The position numbers and the translations under genes are program-made. This document shows positions 1-12,200 of a stretch of DNA of 64,000 bases, piece after piece (position 1 is the stretch's first letter; the number at the start of each line of letters is the position of its first letter). The notes under the pieces were generated by a model, which did not search any database, had not been told where the DNA came from, and saw only the letters and a list, made by a program, of their open reading frames with translations. The stretch is from Arabidopsis thaliana. Its lineage: Eukaryota > Streptophyta > Magnoliopsida > Brassicales > Brassicaceae. The DNA is taken from NCBI RefSeq assembly GCF_000001735.4, contig NC_003076.8, forward strand, positions 18,665,835 through 18,729,834, given 5' to 3'.

Positions 1-113
1 TAAAAAAGAAAAAAAAATTGGTTTGCTTATTTCATTTGGTTTTCCCTAGCTTTTATTCAATAGAGATTGGTTAAACTAGAATAAATCTCTTAGAAAGATA
101 GAGAAAGGGTTTA

Positions 114-341
114 TAGATCGAACCGTTCTCGACAATCGATGTCTCATAGTTGAGCCGCGATAATTTTCTCATTGTTGTGAATGGTTCGGGTCTCAAATTT
201 ACTACCGACAGTTGATTTTAACTCATTGAACTTATTTTTTGTGAATCGAGTCATAATGTTTGATTTACCCACACCAGAATCTCCTAACATCATTACTTTG
301 AATAGATAATTGTAGTTGTTGCCGGGGATGTTCACTGCCAT
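114..341 (-). pseudogene. Truncated RAB small GTPase fragment (RABA-like)
   Basis: The open frame encodes 65 residues that match only the N-terminal quarter of a RAB GTPase. The P-loop GDSGVGKS lies at residues 20-27, followed by a switch-I-like segment with STVG. The frame then stops (TGA at 144-146). Reading on in the same frame past the stop gives D-x-x-x-x-E-R-F, so the stop sits exactly where the conserved Trp of the WDTAGQE motif belongs, which suggests a TGG-to-TGA change. A second stop follows at 111-113. Without switch II and the guanine-specificity motifs this cannot fold as a GTPase. It probably corresponds to the locus annotated as a Ras-related family protein (AT5G46025 from memory). 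A transcribed truncated product cannot be excluded. Confidence 0.75.
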
Positions 342-1532
342 GATTCACAAACCTCGAATCCGAAAAGACAGAAAAATAAAATTTAACTATTTGATTAAAA
401 GACTAAAAAAATATTTGTTAGTATTTAGGTGTGATTTAGAATGATATATATATATATATATATAGCACAATAAATAAAATTTAACAATCCTTTCATATCC
501 ATGCAAGTACATAGAAAAATATTAAATTGAGGATCTATATAAATTTCTAACAATTTTGTCTGTTAGATGATTTTCTAGGAACATTACAAGTATTTCTTTC
601 ACTTAACATTATCTTTGGACATGTGTAGGTTAGATGTTAATGTTTTAAATTTATTACTATACAATAACGCTTCTTTTCATGACTTTAATGATATTATAGA
701 AAGTAAATAAATGAAAGATTCTAAACTATTGATAAAAGTTTGTTATAATTTTGTTGGTTAATTTTTCACAATCTTGTATAGGTTTCCAAAAAATCTTTCT
801 ATTTTGATGACATTTTTCATGACTTTATTTTGTGATTTTTTTTTTAGAAAGTCATAAACTAATAACACAATAATTTAATTCATTAACAATCATAGATTTT
901 TTGTTTTAATTGAATAACACAAAAAAAAAATAACTTGATAAAGTATGAATCCAATAACTCTATATTTATTGAAGATTTTAAATTATTTTTACAAATCTTA
1001 AACTAATAACATCAAATTTTAACAAACCTTTTAAAAATCTTGAACATTATAAGTCATCACGGAACTTCCAATTTAACATTATCTCTTTTTTAGATATGTG
1101 TATGTTTTTCATTTAATTTTATCCCATACATTGAATATATATTTGGAATCATTGTTTTCTTCACAATCGTTCGGATGGTTTTACTCCAAAACGCGTGATT
1201 ATCTATCAACAAAATTAGGATATTTTCTTGAGTCTTGGTTTTCTTTAGATATAGAGATTTGTATAGTTGTGAGGTTTCAATTCCTTGGATCAGGTTGCAA
1301 TTTTTGAGATTCTTTAAAGTTAAACCACCATCAATTCTCTAACACATTATTAAAATTTTAAAAACACTACTATACAATTTTCACATACTTAAGTCTTTAA
1401 TTTTAAAATAAATGAAATTATTCAATTGTCACATAGCGAGAAAACCCTAGAACAATCAATACTTTCACATACTCTTTTTTTTTCCTCAACTTTTTTTTTT
1501 GTCGGGTTTTTCCTCAACTTTGACATACTCAA
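342..1532. other. AT-rich intergenic DNA, no gene seen
   Basis: Frames here are short and of low complexity. A (TA)n microsatellite lies at 444-464. Loosely similar stretches near 580-650 and 1045-1110 (shared words around TTAACATTATC and ATGTGTA) hint at an old duplication, but they are too diverged to define. Confidence 0.5.
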
Positions 1533-1541
1533 AATAAACAA
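1533..1541. repeat. Left 9-bp target-site duplication of the MULE
   Basis: AATAAACAA here is identical to 4138-4146 immediately beyond the other end of the element. Confidence 0.85.
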
Positions 1542-2556
1542 GGGAATGTTCCACTATAAGACACTTTCAACGTAAGTTTAGACAATATAGACACTTTCTA
1601 AGTTAGAGGCACTTTTCTTTCTTTTTGAAGGAAAACTTGACTTTTATACCCCTTAACTAAAAAATCGAAAACAATAACTAAATATATATCTTAACCAAAC
1701 AATTAAAAAAACAAAAGAATTTAGATACGTAGTTATTAATATAGACCATTAGATTGAAAAGTAAAAATTAAGATCTATGGCTGAGATTAAAGACAATAAA
1801 TGGATTAATTTTTTGATGTTATAAATCTGATTAGAAAAAGGTATCTCTCTTCGTCTCTAGAACTAAATCTCTCTCTTTAAAAAAACAATCGTTTCTCCCT
1901 TTCTCCTTCCTGAAGATCGATTTTTCATAAATCCATAGTAGTTTAAAAAAGAAGCAGAGAGATGTTGAAAATCGTTTCTCATGGAATCAATCGATTATTC
2001 TCTATGAAGTTCTTTAATCCACACAACTTTCCTCAGGAACATGATAATAGTAGTAAATGGAGGTTTTTCCTATGGTTACTCTAGACGAAGGAGGATCTCC
2101 TTGTGTTGGACAGGTTTGTGATTTCTTTCCAGGGATAAAAAAAATTTGATTGTTTGTTTATGATGAACGATTTTTTGGCTACGGAAGAGTGTCATGGAGT
2201 TCTGGTGAATTTTTTGGCTATGTTTGGTGATTTCATTTTTAATCAAGTTGGGAATCAATAGGAAACAACTAAGCATACAACATAGATTAGAAGAGATATC
2301 AAGATGGATCTGATTTAAGTAAGATTTGGCGACTAATTCTAGATGATTAGGGTTATTTGTGATTTATTACAAGGAATTTGTGTTCTCATTGATTTGGCGA
2401 GTAATTCTGTATGACTAGGGTTATTTGTGTTTTCTTAAAAAGAATTTGTGTTCTTGTTGAAATCTTGTTCATTGGAATTATTTGTGTTTGGTAAATCTTC
2501 ATTGGTGGCTAAGGATGTGTTTGTAGCTCTTACGGCGTTTGTTATTGGTGATGTCC

Positions 2557-2654
2557 ATTATGAATGGCAAATTATGGATGGCACATTATGGATGATGAAT
2601 CATGGATGGCATATTATGGATGACGCATCATGGATTGTACATTATGGATTGATA
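2557..2654 (+). repeat. 14-bp minisatellite, 7 copies
   Basis: Seven consecutive 14-bp units of the form ATTATGGATGNNNN fill 98 bp exactly, with small variation between units (ATTATGG/ATCATGG). The array lies inside the MULE. Because 14 is not a multiple of three, it is unlikely to be a coding repeat. Confidence 0.85.
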
Positions 2655-3512
2655 TGGTGAGATTTGTAAATCTTTTGGTCTTACATGTTAAGAGTAAAAG
2701 ATGAAGAATTGGAGAAGCATGTCTAACATCCTAAAAACAAGCTATATCCGGTTGATTTGCTACGATTTTGTTTTTGTGAAACGGTGGCTGTAAAGCGGTG
2801 AAAAACTTTGCTGTTCTCCTCTAGTATAAACATTGACCTTTATGATGGTTCTACGACTTAGATCGAGTTGGTCTCCAATGTTAATGTTCATCGTACTATT
2901 AAAGGCCACAAAATGTTGATCATCGTGAGATTATACCGTGTATCACTTTCTTCTATAATTCCAGAAATTCTTATACAAACACATATTTAATGTCCACGCG
3001 CTAATGACCATATGGTAATATTCTCGTGGCATCAATATATTGTCTTAAAGGTAGAGATCTCTGCAAATTGAAAGAAAAATCAACAAATAATTTATCCAGT
3101 ATAGATTGTCCATTTAAACTTGTCCAAACGGTTCACTTTTATATTTGCCCTTAAAGTAATGAAAAGAAATTGTACCAATTTGCCCTTAAAGTAATGCAGA
3201 CGCAAATAACTTATAAATGAAGCTCTCCTTTTTTAGTCATGGCCGTTCACTCCAGATGAGATCGTGTCTGAGAAACTATCATTTTTTATCTTCTCTGTCT
3301 TCCATGTTTTTTTTTTTTCATCATTTTCATTTCCTTTTTCAAAATCATCAATCATGGTGGTTCTCTATAATTCTTACAAATCATAGAAATTCTGAGATTA
3401 TCTCAAAATTCTCTATCATAACTTAAAAACGAAGGATATATTAAGAATCAACAACAGAACATTGCTGCTACAATTGATCTTCTTACACGCTTTATATACT
3501 TAAACTTGAGTA

Positions 3513-3694
3513 CTTGGACACTCATCAATGGACAACTATGCTTCAGATGTGAGTTACTAGATGACCACTTGGACTAGAGTGCTTGGACACTTATCAATGG
3601 ACAACTATGCCTCAAATGTGAGTTATTAGATGACCATTTGGACTTGAATGCTTGGACACTCATCAATGGACAACTATGCCTCAGATGAAGTTAC
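3513..3694 (+). repeat. 69-bp tandem repeat, about 2.6 copies
   Basis: The word CTTGGACACT starts units at 3513, 3582 and 3651, a constant 69-bp period. Units share CATCAATGG or TATCAATGG followed by ACAACTATGC. The third unit breaks off near 3694. The array lies inside the MULE. Confidence 0.85.
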
Positions 3695-4137
3695 ATCGAC
3701 AATGGCCTTTTTGCTGCTACTCGCGTTCTCAACATCACGAACCGTTTCAAGCCCAGATTGCTTAGAAGGTAACTGATCATGGTTAACATCCTCACTTTTC
3801 ATTGTAATCGATGACAGAGATTCCTTAATCAAGGAGAGAAATAAATGGAACCAAATCAAATAATTGTTGAGAGACAGGGAAGATGATGATAAATCATATG
3901 AAATTGGGCTTTTAGTTTTGATTTGGAATATTGAGATTCCCGTAAAAAATTGGTTTTGATTTTGGAAAGAGAGAGAAATAAAGACGATGGAGAAAAGAGT
4001 TGAGAGAGAAAATGAGGAGAAAGCGTTGTGGTTCAGAGGGCAATTTGGGAATTTTGATTTGGTAAAGTGCCTTCTCCTTTCAAAGTGCCTAAACGGGTAA
4101 ATAGTTTTCTAAAAGTGTCTTATAATGTAATAATCTC

Positions 4138-4146
4138 AATAAACAA
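4138..4146. repeat. Right 9-bp target-site duplication of the MULE
   Basis: AATAAACAA here is identical to 1533-1541. Confidence 0.85.
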
Positions 4147-4167
4147 TTCAAAGCTGTATACCATTCA

Positions 4168-4243
4168 AGCCCATTATTCAAAATTTTGTTTGACTAATAC
4201 TATTCAATCGGGTCTATGGGCCTCAGAAAATAATAAATGGGCC
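4168..4243 (+). promoter_or_regulatory. Site II-like TGGGCC/T cluster upstream of the ELF1 gene
   Basis: AGCCCA at 4168-4173, TGGGCC at 4217-4222 and TGGGCC at 4238-4243 form a cluster of site II elements, which are known to bind TCP factors in promoters of housekeeping genes. They start about 20 bp beyond the MULE's right target duplication. The regulatory role is inferred from motif and position only. Confidence 0.4.
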
Positions 4244-4696
4244 TTAAATACTTGGAAACAATGGATAGATCGATCTCAACTTTAAAATGCGTCCAAAAAT
4301 ATAAACAAACAAACATCTCTCGCCGTCAGGTTACATCTATCGCCACCGCAAAGAGACCACCGTCTCCTCCGCAATCTTCATAACCTAAACAACACTCATC
4401 CCCTGGTAAGCTCAATTCTCTAATCAATTCAATCTCCTGTGATGTCGATCTGTTTCTACTCAAGTTCAATCTCACGAATCCCTTCTTTGTTCTGTAAATT
4501 AGGGTTTCACGATTTGTGTGTCTAGGGATTCAAGATCCCTAATATCTGATCATCTAGTAATTGTGAAAGTATTGATTTTTGTTCTTTTGATTTGAGTTTA
4601 GCAATTATTGAGATTTCTTTGAAGTTGAATACCTTTTCTCAATCATTATAAAAGTATTGATTTTTATGTGTGTTTTGTGGCAAAGGTACTTAAACA

Positions 4697-5304
4697 ATGG
4701 GAAAGAGGAAATCAAGAGCAAAGCCTGCTCCTACGAAGCGAATGGATAAGCTTGACACAATCTTTAGTTGTCCTTTCTGCAATCACGGGTCTAGTGTCGA
4801 ATGCATCATGTAAGATGAATCACAATATGTGAATGAAAACAATTGAAATCATTCACTGAATCCTTTGTTGTTTGTTTTCTCAGTGATATGAAGCATCTGA
4901 TTGGTAAAGCAGCTTGTAGAATCTGTGAAGAAAGCTTTAGTACTACTATCACAGGTTTCTTCGATCTTTCAAGTCGATATAGAATCGGGTTTTGTGGTTT
5001 ACGTATCTGATCATTCTTTTTTTTTGTTCTGGTTCTTGTAGCTTTGACTGAAGCTATAGACATGTAAGTTACACATCTATTTTCAACATTATGTTTTGGC
5101 TTTTGTATTTCTCTAAAATCTCTCTGGTGTCTTCAAAATGAATGCAGTTATAGCGAATGGATCGATGAGTGCGAGAGGGTTAATACCGCGGAAGATGATG
5201 TTGTGCAAGAAGAGGAAGAAGAAGTAGAAGAGGAAGAAGAAGAGGAAGAAGAGGAGGATGATGAAGATGACCATGTCTCTGTCAAAAGGAAGTATAACTT
5301 CTGA
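4697..5304 (+). CDS. Transcription elongation factor 1 homolog (ELF1/ELOF1)
   Basis: Four coding exons (4697-4809, 4884-4954, 5042-5063, 5148-5304) join to a 120-residue protein. Residues 25/28 and 49/52 are CxxC pairs of a zinc ribbon, preceded by a basic tail ([11 protein letters not shown]) and followed by the family's YSEWIDECE segment. The C-terminal 40 residues are dominated by Glu/Asp. ELF1 proteins bind RNA polymerase II in the nucleus and support elongation through chromatin. The start is the first ATG after a likely 5'-UTR intron (donor near 4406, acceptor near 4685). The acidic tail is longer than in yeast Elf1. From memory this is AT5G46030. The family call is firm. Confidence 0.93.
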
Positions 5305-5562
5305 GACGAGTGTTTTATCGAAAATCATGTAAGTCGTCGTCTTAGAGTTATCTGCTTTATGTTGTAATATCTATCTGATGAAATCACAAGAACAATCTTT
5401 AGTGTTTTCTCAGTGTCTGATAGAGAAACATACATTTAAGTGAACAATCTTTAATCACAATAACAGTGTATGATTATGATTTGTAAGTGGATTTAAGGCT
5501 TTGCTTAATTGGTTCCAATCCATACATTTTATTACAACCAAATAAAAACCTAATGTCTTTCC

Positions 5563-7717
5563 TTACTCATTGTAGTTATCTACCATATTTGGTTCTTTCT
5601 GTTCTACGTTTGCTGATTGCGTAACATCAGCTCTGTACTCATAAAATCTAATTACAACCAAGAAGAGGATGAAGTTAAGCAAATTAAGTACCGCGAAGAA
5701 CATGTAATAGTTATCCAGCCTAGACTCATTCAAGTTGTTTTGAATCCATCCTCTTCCCTGCTTCTTTGTTATCTGAGACACTGACGAAAGCAAAATGCTG
5801 CTCATGAAATACCCGACTGCCATACTTGTGCTCGTATATGATGTCCCGAGGCTTTTCATACTCTCTGGTGCTTGATCGTAGAAAAACTCCAGCTTTGCTA
5901 TTTCTATGAAAGCATCTGCCAAACCCATTAGTACATACTGTGGAAGCAATGTGAAAATGCTCAAAGGAATTGGTACAGCGGTCTGGTGGGTTAGCCCGTG
6001 TTCAGCAGCGACCTTGAGCCTATACCGTTCGGTTATGGACGCGATGATCATGATTAGGATGTGAAGGATCATACCGATTCCCATTCGCTGAAGCAATGTG
6101 ATACCTCTTGGATTTCCGGTTAGTTTTCTCATGAACTTAACAAAGACACGGTCGTATATGACTATAGAGACGAGCATTGAGAATGTTGTGAAGCCTAGGA
6201 GACTTGCGGGTGGGATGCTGAAGTTGTTTGTGAGACGACGGTCGAGGGTCGTTCCTTGTTTGATGAACAGAGTCATTATTTGAGCAAGCATCATGCTTGG
6301 GACGAATGTTACGAAGAGGACAGGTAACATTTTTAGCATCTGTTTTGTTTCTTCCACTTCTGTGATAGTACAGAGCCTCCATTTATGGGTTGATCCGGTT
6401 TTGAGTGAAGCTCGATTTAAGAATCTGTAACACAGTTAAATCTTAGGTACATATGGTATTTTAACAAAATGCAGCAAGTATCTAAAATATTTAAACTGAA
6501 CCGAACCAAATCGAACGTTCACTTACCTTAGACTTGAAGTAGAATGGATTGGGAAAGCCCTTTTGCTAGCATATTCCATAGGTGGAAGCTCATAGAAGCG
6601 CGTCGAATCACTCGACATCGGCTCGCGGGCTTTGCGAAGTGAAGCCACGATGACTCTAGCCATCTTGGTGAATGGGCTTCCCATTGGGAGTTTATGTCGG
6701 TATAACCGAGTTCCCAACAAGAATATGAAAATGGAGAAAGCAAGTCCCAAAGTTGAAAGCCCATAACCTATGGCCCAACCAACATTATCTTGAACATAGA
6801 CAAGAACAGTTGTAGCAAAGAAAGTACCAAAGAAGATACTAAACATCCACCAATTGAAGAATGAATGTTTATGAATCTTGTCCTTTGGGTCAAATTCATC
6901 GAATTGATCAGCACCTATTGTAGAAATGTTCGGTTTTGTACCGCCTGTACCGATTGCTAATGTGTATAACGCTCCAAAGAATACCGCTAACTGTATAACC
7001 GAAGCTTTTTCACAGTTTTCAACATTAGCCGTCGAACATTTCGGTGGTTTAAGTCCCGGTAGCGATACTGATAGTGTCAGTAATGCCATTCCCTGTAATG
7101 TCATTAGAAAAATGTTATGTCGTATCTTTAACACAAAACTCACTCTAAATTCTTTTGTGTAACTATTTATGTGGTTATTAGAAATTGTCATAATGTCAGG
7201 TAAATAAATATCTTTAACACAAAACTCACTCTAAATTCTTTTGTGTAACTATTTATGTGGTTATTAGAAATTGTCAATGTACATACCAATAAATAGATAG
7301 CGGAAGAGATGACGAAAGTGATGTAGCGACCGAAATGAGCATCAGCAACATAAGCACCCAAGATTGGAGTGAGCCAACTAGTCCCAACCCAGTTGGTCAC
7401 ATTGTTCGACGACTTGACCGTGCCTTGGTGCAATTTGGTAGTCATGTAGATAACTAGGTTGCTTGATATTCCATAATACGCCATTCTTTCAAACACCTCG
7501 TACACTAATCACATCAACACTCAAAATATCAATCAACTCTTAATCATATACACAAAAATATCTGAAACAAGAGAATTTTGTTTGACTAAAAATGATATTT
7601 ACCAACGACGAAGGAACAAGCTTTCCAACGGCCTGTTTGGGATCTTCGGACGCGATTTCCTCGAAGATCAACTGTTCCATCTTTTGTATAATCATCTCCT
7701 ACCTCTTCTACTGTCAT
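5563..7717 (-). CDS. NPF5.3: NPF/PTR family proton-coupled transporter (NPF5.3)
   Basis: Exons 7603-7717, 7287-7504, 6527-7092 and 5563-6424 give 586 residues. The proton-coupling motif ExxER is present at E41-x-x-E44-R45 (VFERMAYYG), followed by the family's GTGGTKPNIS and FFNWWMFS segments and about twelve hydrophobic helices. NPF members are plasma- or endomembrane symporters for peptides, nitrate or hormones; the substrate here cannot be read from sequence. It is a tandem paralog of the next gene in the same orientation, with identical exon phases for the first three introns. It lacks the fourth intron found in that paralog. Intron 2 (7093-7286) carries a perfect internal duplication. The symbol is from recall of AT5G46040. 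Confidence 0.93.
7123..7276. repeat. Perfect 68-bp direct duplication in intron 2
   Basis: Positions 7123-7190 and 7209-7276 are identical over 68 bp and separated by 18 bp. Both copies lie inside intron 2 of the NPF5.3 gene, so coding is unaffected. The absence of any mismatch implies a recent event or an assembly artefact. Confidence 0.9.
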
Positions 7718-9227
7718 TTTCTGTCTTGTTCAATATAGTTTTTATACGGATCTTTTGTTTGAAGAGAGTTGGTACTTTGGTCACACAATATATAGAATAA
7801 TATACATCTATATATATGCTAGTTAAATGAGCTGTCTTGCCATTTCATCACCATTTAAAAAGTAAGAGTTGAAATTGTTTATATTTTAATTAATTACTAT
7901 AATTGATTTATAGTAGTTTATATGTAGACAAAACTGGTCAAATATACAATTTATTATCATTATAGTTATCATCACAGCTGTAATACCAAGATAAGCTCGC
8001 TTCATAGAAATGACACCTCTTCAACAATTTTTGTAATATTTCATATGAATGGAATGTATTATTAACTTATTTGAAAGCCGAAACCGAAAACCGAAAAAAT
8101 TCACGTTAAAGTATAATTCATGCATATATATCAAACTAAAACAAATCGTATATCAGGCACAAATTGAAAGCTTGAAACACTCTTTCATCAATTGTTTTTG
8201 TTTAATTATTTACAAGTGTTAATGTATTAATTACTATTCTTTCCTTGAGTTCAAAATGTGGTTAAAGATACAATTTCTTATCTAAAATTCGTTTTATATA
8301 AGATAGATGAAATAAAAACATGAAAAATAGATAATATCAAAATTTATCCTTAAAAAATAAAATATAGATCATAAGCATATCCTTCCGGCCTTAAGAAAGA
8401 AAAGAATTGTACCTAAATAAAAGTAAATTTTAGTATTAAAAAATCTATCCCAAAATGAGTTTTCTACATATTTAATGCCACATCATGAAATGAAAATATT
8501 TCTTTCTACAATAACATGTAATACCAAAATGAGAATTATTTACAGATGGTGGCAAGTGGCAATGTAACAGTTTCTTACTAAATTAGTTATTTTGAATTAA
8601 GAATATACTTCTTAAATTCTTAATTTGTTTCTCTTTTTTGGTAAAATTTTCAAATAAAATGGAAAGGAATTTCTTAATCTTTTTTAATATTGGGCGACAT
8701 GTGTGCCTACCAACAAAACATTGGACGACATGTGTTGTTTGACTTGTTGTTGGTAATCTATTTAAAAATTATCCGTTCTAATGAAATCGAATCAATTAGA
8801 AAGAAAAAAAGGATAAGCTTAAACGACTCCTTTTTTTACCTTTTTGTTTGTGTAAAAAAGCCAACCCATTTGCTTAATTCAAACAGACTTGGATCCGGGT
8901 TTGACTTGGATCGGTTTGTGGTGGATCAACGTGTTGCAAGGATTTGGGGCAAGCGTGGAAGAAAGGTTATCTCTAGTATGGGTCCAATTGGATCGGTTTA
9001 TGGTGGATCAACGTGTTGCAAAACAAGTTTGGTTGCTGCCATGTCGAATTATCTGCAAGCTCATCTATATTAATTATCTAGACATTACTGTGAGTTAATT
9101 ACCAACAATTCTCAGCTTCGGATGTTCTGCTAACAATTCCATCCTAGTTGTGGAAGATATAAATTACTTAACAAAGTCCATGAATAAAAGTTACTGATAT
9201 AGAGAAATCTATATTATTCATTATTTG
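7718..9227. other. Intergenic: NPF5.3 upstream region and NPF5.2 downstream region
   Basis: AT-rich DNA without a convincing gene. Short frames near 8690-9098 arise from a small direct duplication rather than from a coding signal. Promoter elements of the minus-strand gene ending at 7717 should lie in the first few hundred bases. Confidence 0.5.
8906..9021 (+). repeat. 34-bp direct repeat pair
   Basis: Positions 8906-8939 and 8988-9021 share 33 of 34 bases, beginning TTGGATCGGTTT and ending GTGTTGCAA, at an 82-bp offset. It lies between the two NPF genes. No open function is seen. Confidence 0.8.
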
Positions 9228-12200
9228 TTATTCAGTCTCTTTCATTTCCACCTCTTTCACATCAACCGAATCAGTAACCTCAGCTCTATAAACATAAAAC
9301 TTAACCACGACCAAGAACAAAACGAAGTTAACCAGATTAAGTACCGCAAAGAACAGGTAATAGTAATCCAACCTAGACTCATTAAGGTTGTTCAAAATCC
9401 ATCCTCTTCCTCGTTTCTTTGTTATCTCAGATACCGTAGATAACAAGAAACTGCTCATGAAATTCCCAATCGCCAAACTCGTTGTCGAATATGATGTCCC
9501 GAGGCTTTTCATGCTCTCGGGAGCTTGATCGTAGAAAAACTCAAGCTTTGCAACTTCTAAGAACGAATCAGCCATACCCATTAGGACGAATTGTGGAAGC
9601 AAAGCAAAGATGGTTAATGGTAGTTTTACTCCGGTTTGGTGGATGAGACCATGATCAGCAGCGACTTTGAGTCTATACCTGTTACATAAATACCAAATAA
9701 AGAAGTTTAAGTAAACTAATGCAACACAAGAAAATTATTTGATATTTCTTTTTCGTTAAGAATAATACCTTTCAGTGACAGATGCGACGATCATGATGAG
9801 GATATGAAAGATAAGACCAATTCCCATTCGTTGAAGCAAAGTAATGCCTCTTGGATTACCAGTGAATTTTCGGGTTATCTTGACGAAAACTCGGTCATAC
9901 AAGACTATGGAAATAAGCATTGAGAGTGTGACAAATCCGGAGAGACTCGCTGGTGGGATGCTGAAAGATCCGGTAACCTTTCGGTCTAGAGTGGTTCCTT
10001 GTTTCACAAACAATGTGTTGATTTGTGCAAGCATCATACTTGGGACGAAAGTTATGAACAAGACTGGTAACATTCTCAGCATTTGTTTTGTTTCTTCAAC
10101 TTCTGTGGTAGTACAAAGATTCCATTTATGATTTGTTCCTGTTTTGAGTGAAGCTCTGTCTAAGAATCTGCATCATAGTTGCATGTTAGGTACTTTCTGA
10201 TATACTTAGGATATAATATGAATTTAGATTGAGATTATACTAAATAAATATACACATTACCGTAAACTTGGAGTAGGGTGGATCGGAAAGGCGCCTTTCC
10301 GCTCATATTCAAGAGAAGGCAGCTCATGGAAGCTCGTGATGTCATGCGTCATTGGTGCATTGGCTTTGCGAAATGAAGCCACGATGACTCGAGCCATCTT
10401 GGTGAATGGGCTTCCAGTGGGAAGTTTATGGCGGTAAAACGGAGTGCCCAACAAGAAAATGGTAATGGAAATAGCCAAACCTAATGTTGGAAGTCCATAA
10501 CCCAAGGTCCAGCCAACATTATCTTGAACATAGACAAGAACAGTGTTGGCGAAGAGAGTACCAAAGAAGATACTAAACATCCACCAGTTGAAGAATGATA
10601 GTTTTTGAGTCTTCTCCTTTGGGTCGAATACATCGAATTGATCAGCTCCTATTGTTGATATGTTCGGTTTCGTACCGCCTGTACCGATTGCTAATGTGTA
10701 TAACGCTCCAAAGAAAACTGCTAATTGTAAAACCGAAGCTTTTTCGCAATTTTCCACATTAGTCGTGGAACATTCTGGTGGCTTAATTCCCGGTATAGTT
10801 ACTGATAATGTTAACACCATCATCCCCTGTGGATATTGATAAAATGATGTTTATATGTGATAACGTACGTTCTCATTCTTGTTATTGAAGTATTTGTTAA
10901 TGCAAGTTGTGACTTGTGAGTATAAGTGTATGTGCAAGTGTAAGTTAATGCAAATAGTAAATAAATATGCATATGGCTACAACTTGTGACTTGTGAGTTA
11001 TGAATATAAGTGTAAGTTTATGCAAGTAGTAAATAAATATGCATATGGCTACAACTTGCAAACGTTTTTGTACTATCAAAAATAGTTTAGTATCATTTGT
11101 AACTGTTATTTATACATGCATTAAATAGAAGTGTAAAAGAAAACAATCGAATCTTAAACCGACATTTACATGTACGTACGTAATGGATAAGTCTTTAGCT
11201 AATTAGTTTATTTTATGTTTGTTCCGATCCACAATTTTTCTCGTGTGTACAAAAACTTTCTAGGATTTTCGATCGAGACAAAAAGACTTAATGCTGTAAT
11301 AATGTTCTTTCAAAGTCAACTGTTGGTCAAAGTACACATATAGTTCCAAAACAAATACACATTTTTCTCGAAGAAAAGTATTGCACGCTTCAATCAAAAG
11401 GCCAAAAAGACTAATGCGTAGTCTCTAGTGTATAAGAACTTGGAGTGATATATTTTTGACTTTAAGTGTGGGAATTTAGATCGGTCGTTATCTTATCTCT
11501 TACCAGTTCTCGTTGACTCGCATTTAACTTTTTTCTTCAGATAATATATCACTTATCTAAAAACTTATTCGAAATCTATCACTACAACCGATCGCTTCTA
11601 GCTTAACGTAAAACATTGAAACTTTTTTTTAGGAAAACATAATTTTTACATTTGATTTTAGGCATTAAAAACAGTGAAACTTTTTATAGGAAAATCGGCA
11701 ATAATAATATAACAGCAACTTCAGTTTTGAATTTTAACCGTAGAAACGCTAAATACTATGTCATGCATGAGGCTTATTGGTTATTTTGATGCTTACACAA
11801 TAATTATATTTACATATGAACCTTCATGTCGTTGGTTCTAATTTCTAAATTATGACATACAAACAATGTCAAGAGAGTGTTACTACTTAGTTAAAAATAT
11901 GCTCATACTATAGACCCAAAAAACGCAATTATGAATCACCACGTTTTTCGGCTCCCATGCTTAGATTCACGTTTTTGGGTATACTTACCTAATATTAGTT
12001 ATATATGTCGTCACGACTTTGATATGTTAAAATCATACATAACATATATATATATATATATATAGTTTTAAATCTTTAGTTCATACTCCAACTAACTAGA
12101 AACTTTACCATATAAATACCATATTTAGTAGTGCAGTCGATAACGTGATATCATCAGAAAATGACATCAGTGTCCTTGGATCGGCCGATTCGAATAGCAA

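Larger units (their letters stand above)
1542..4137. mobile_element. Non-autonomous MULE (Mutator-like) DNA transposon
   Basis: The 2596-bp element is bounded by a perfect 9-bp direct repeat, AATAAACAA, at 1533-1541 and 4138-4146, the target-site length typical of Mutator-like elements. The left end begins GGGAATGTTCC and the inverted right end begins GAGATTATTAC. Both ends then carry ATAAGACACTTT and two further spaced GACACTTT or GGCACTTT words within about 70 bp, so the terminal inverted repeats are related but diverged. No transposase frame is visible, so the element is non-autonomous. It contains a 14-bp minisatellite and a 69-bp tandem repeat. Its right end lies about 560 bp upstream of the ELF1-like start codon, just before that gene's putative promoter. 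The subfamily cannot be named without a library search. Confidence 0.85.

Noticed and set aside
8690-9098. Two overlapping plus-strand open frames of 127 and 69 codons
   Set aside because: They repeat the same 34-bp duplication in different frames, begin in low-complexity DNA and show no family resemblance or splice context.
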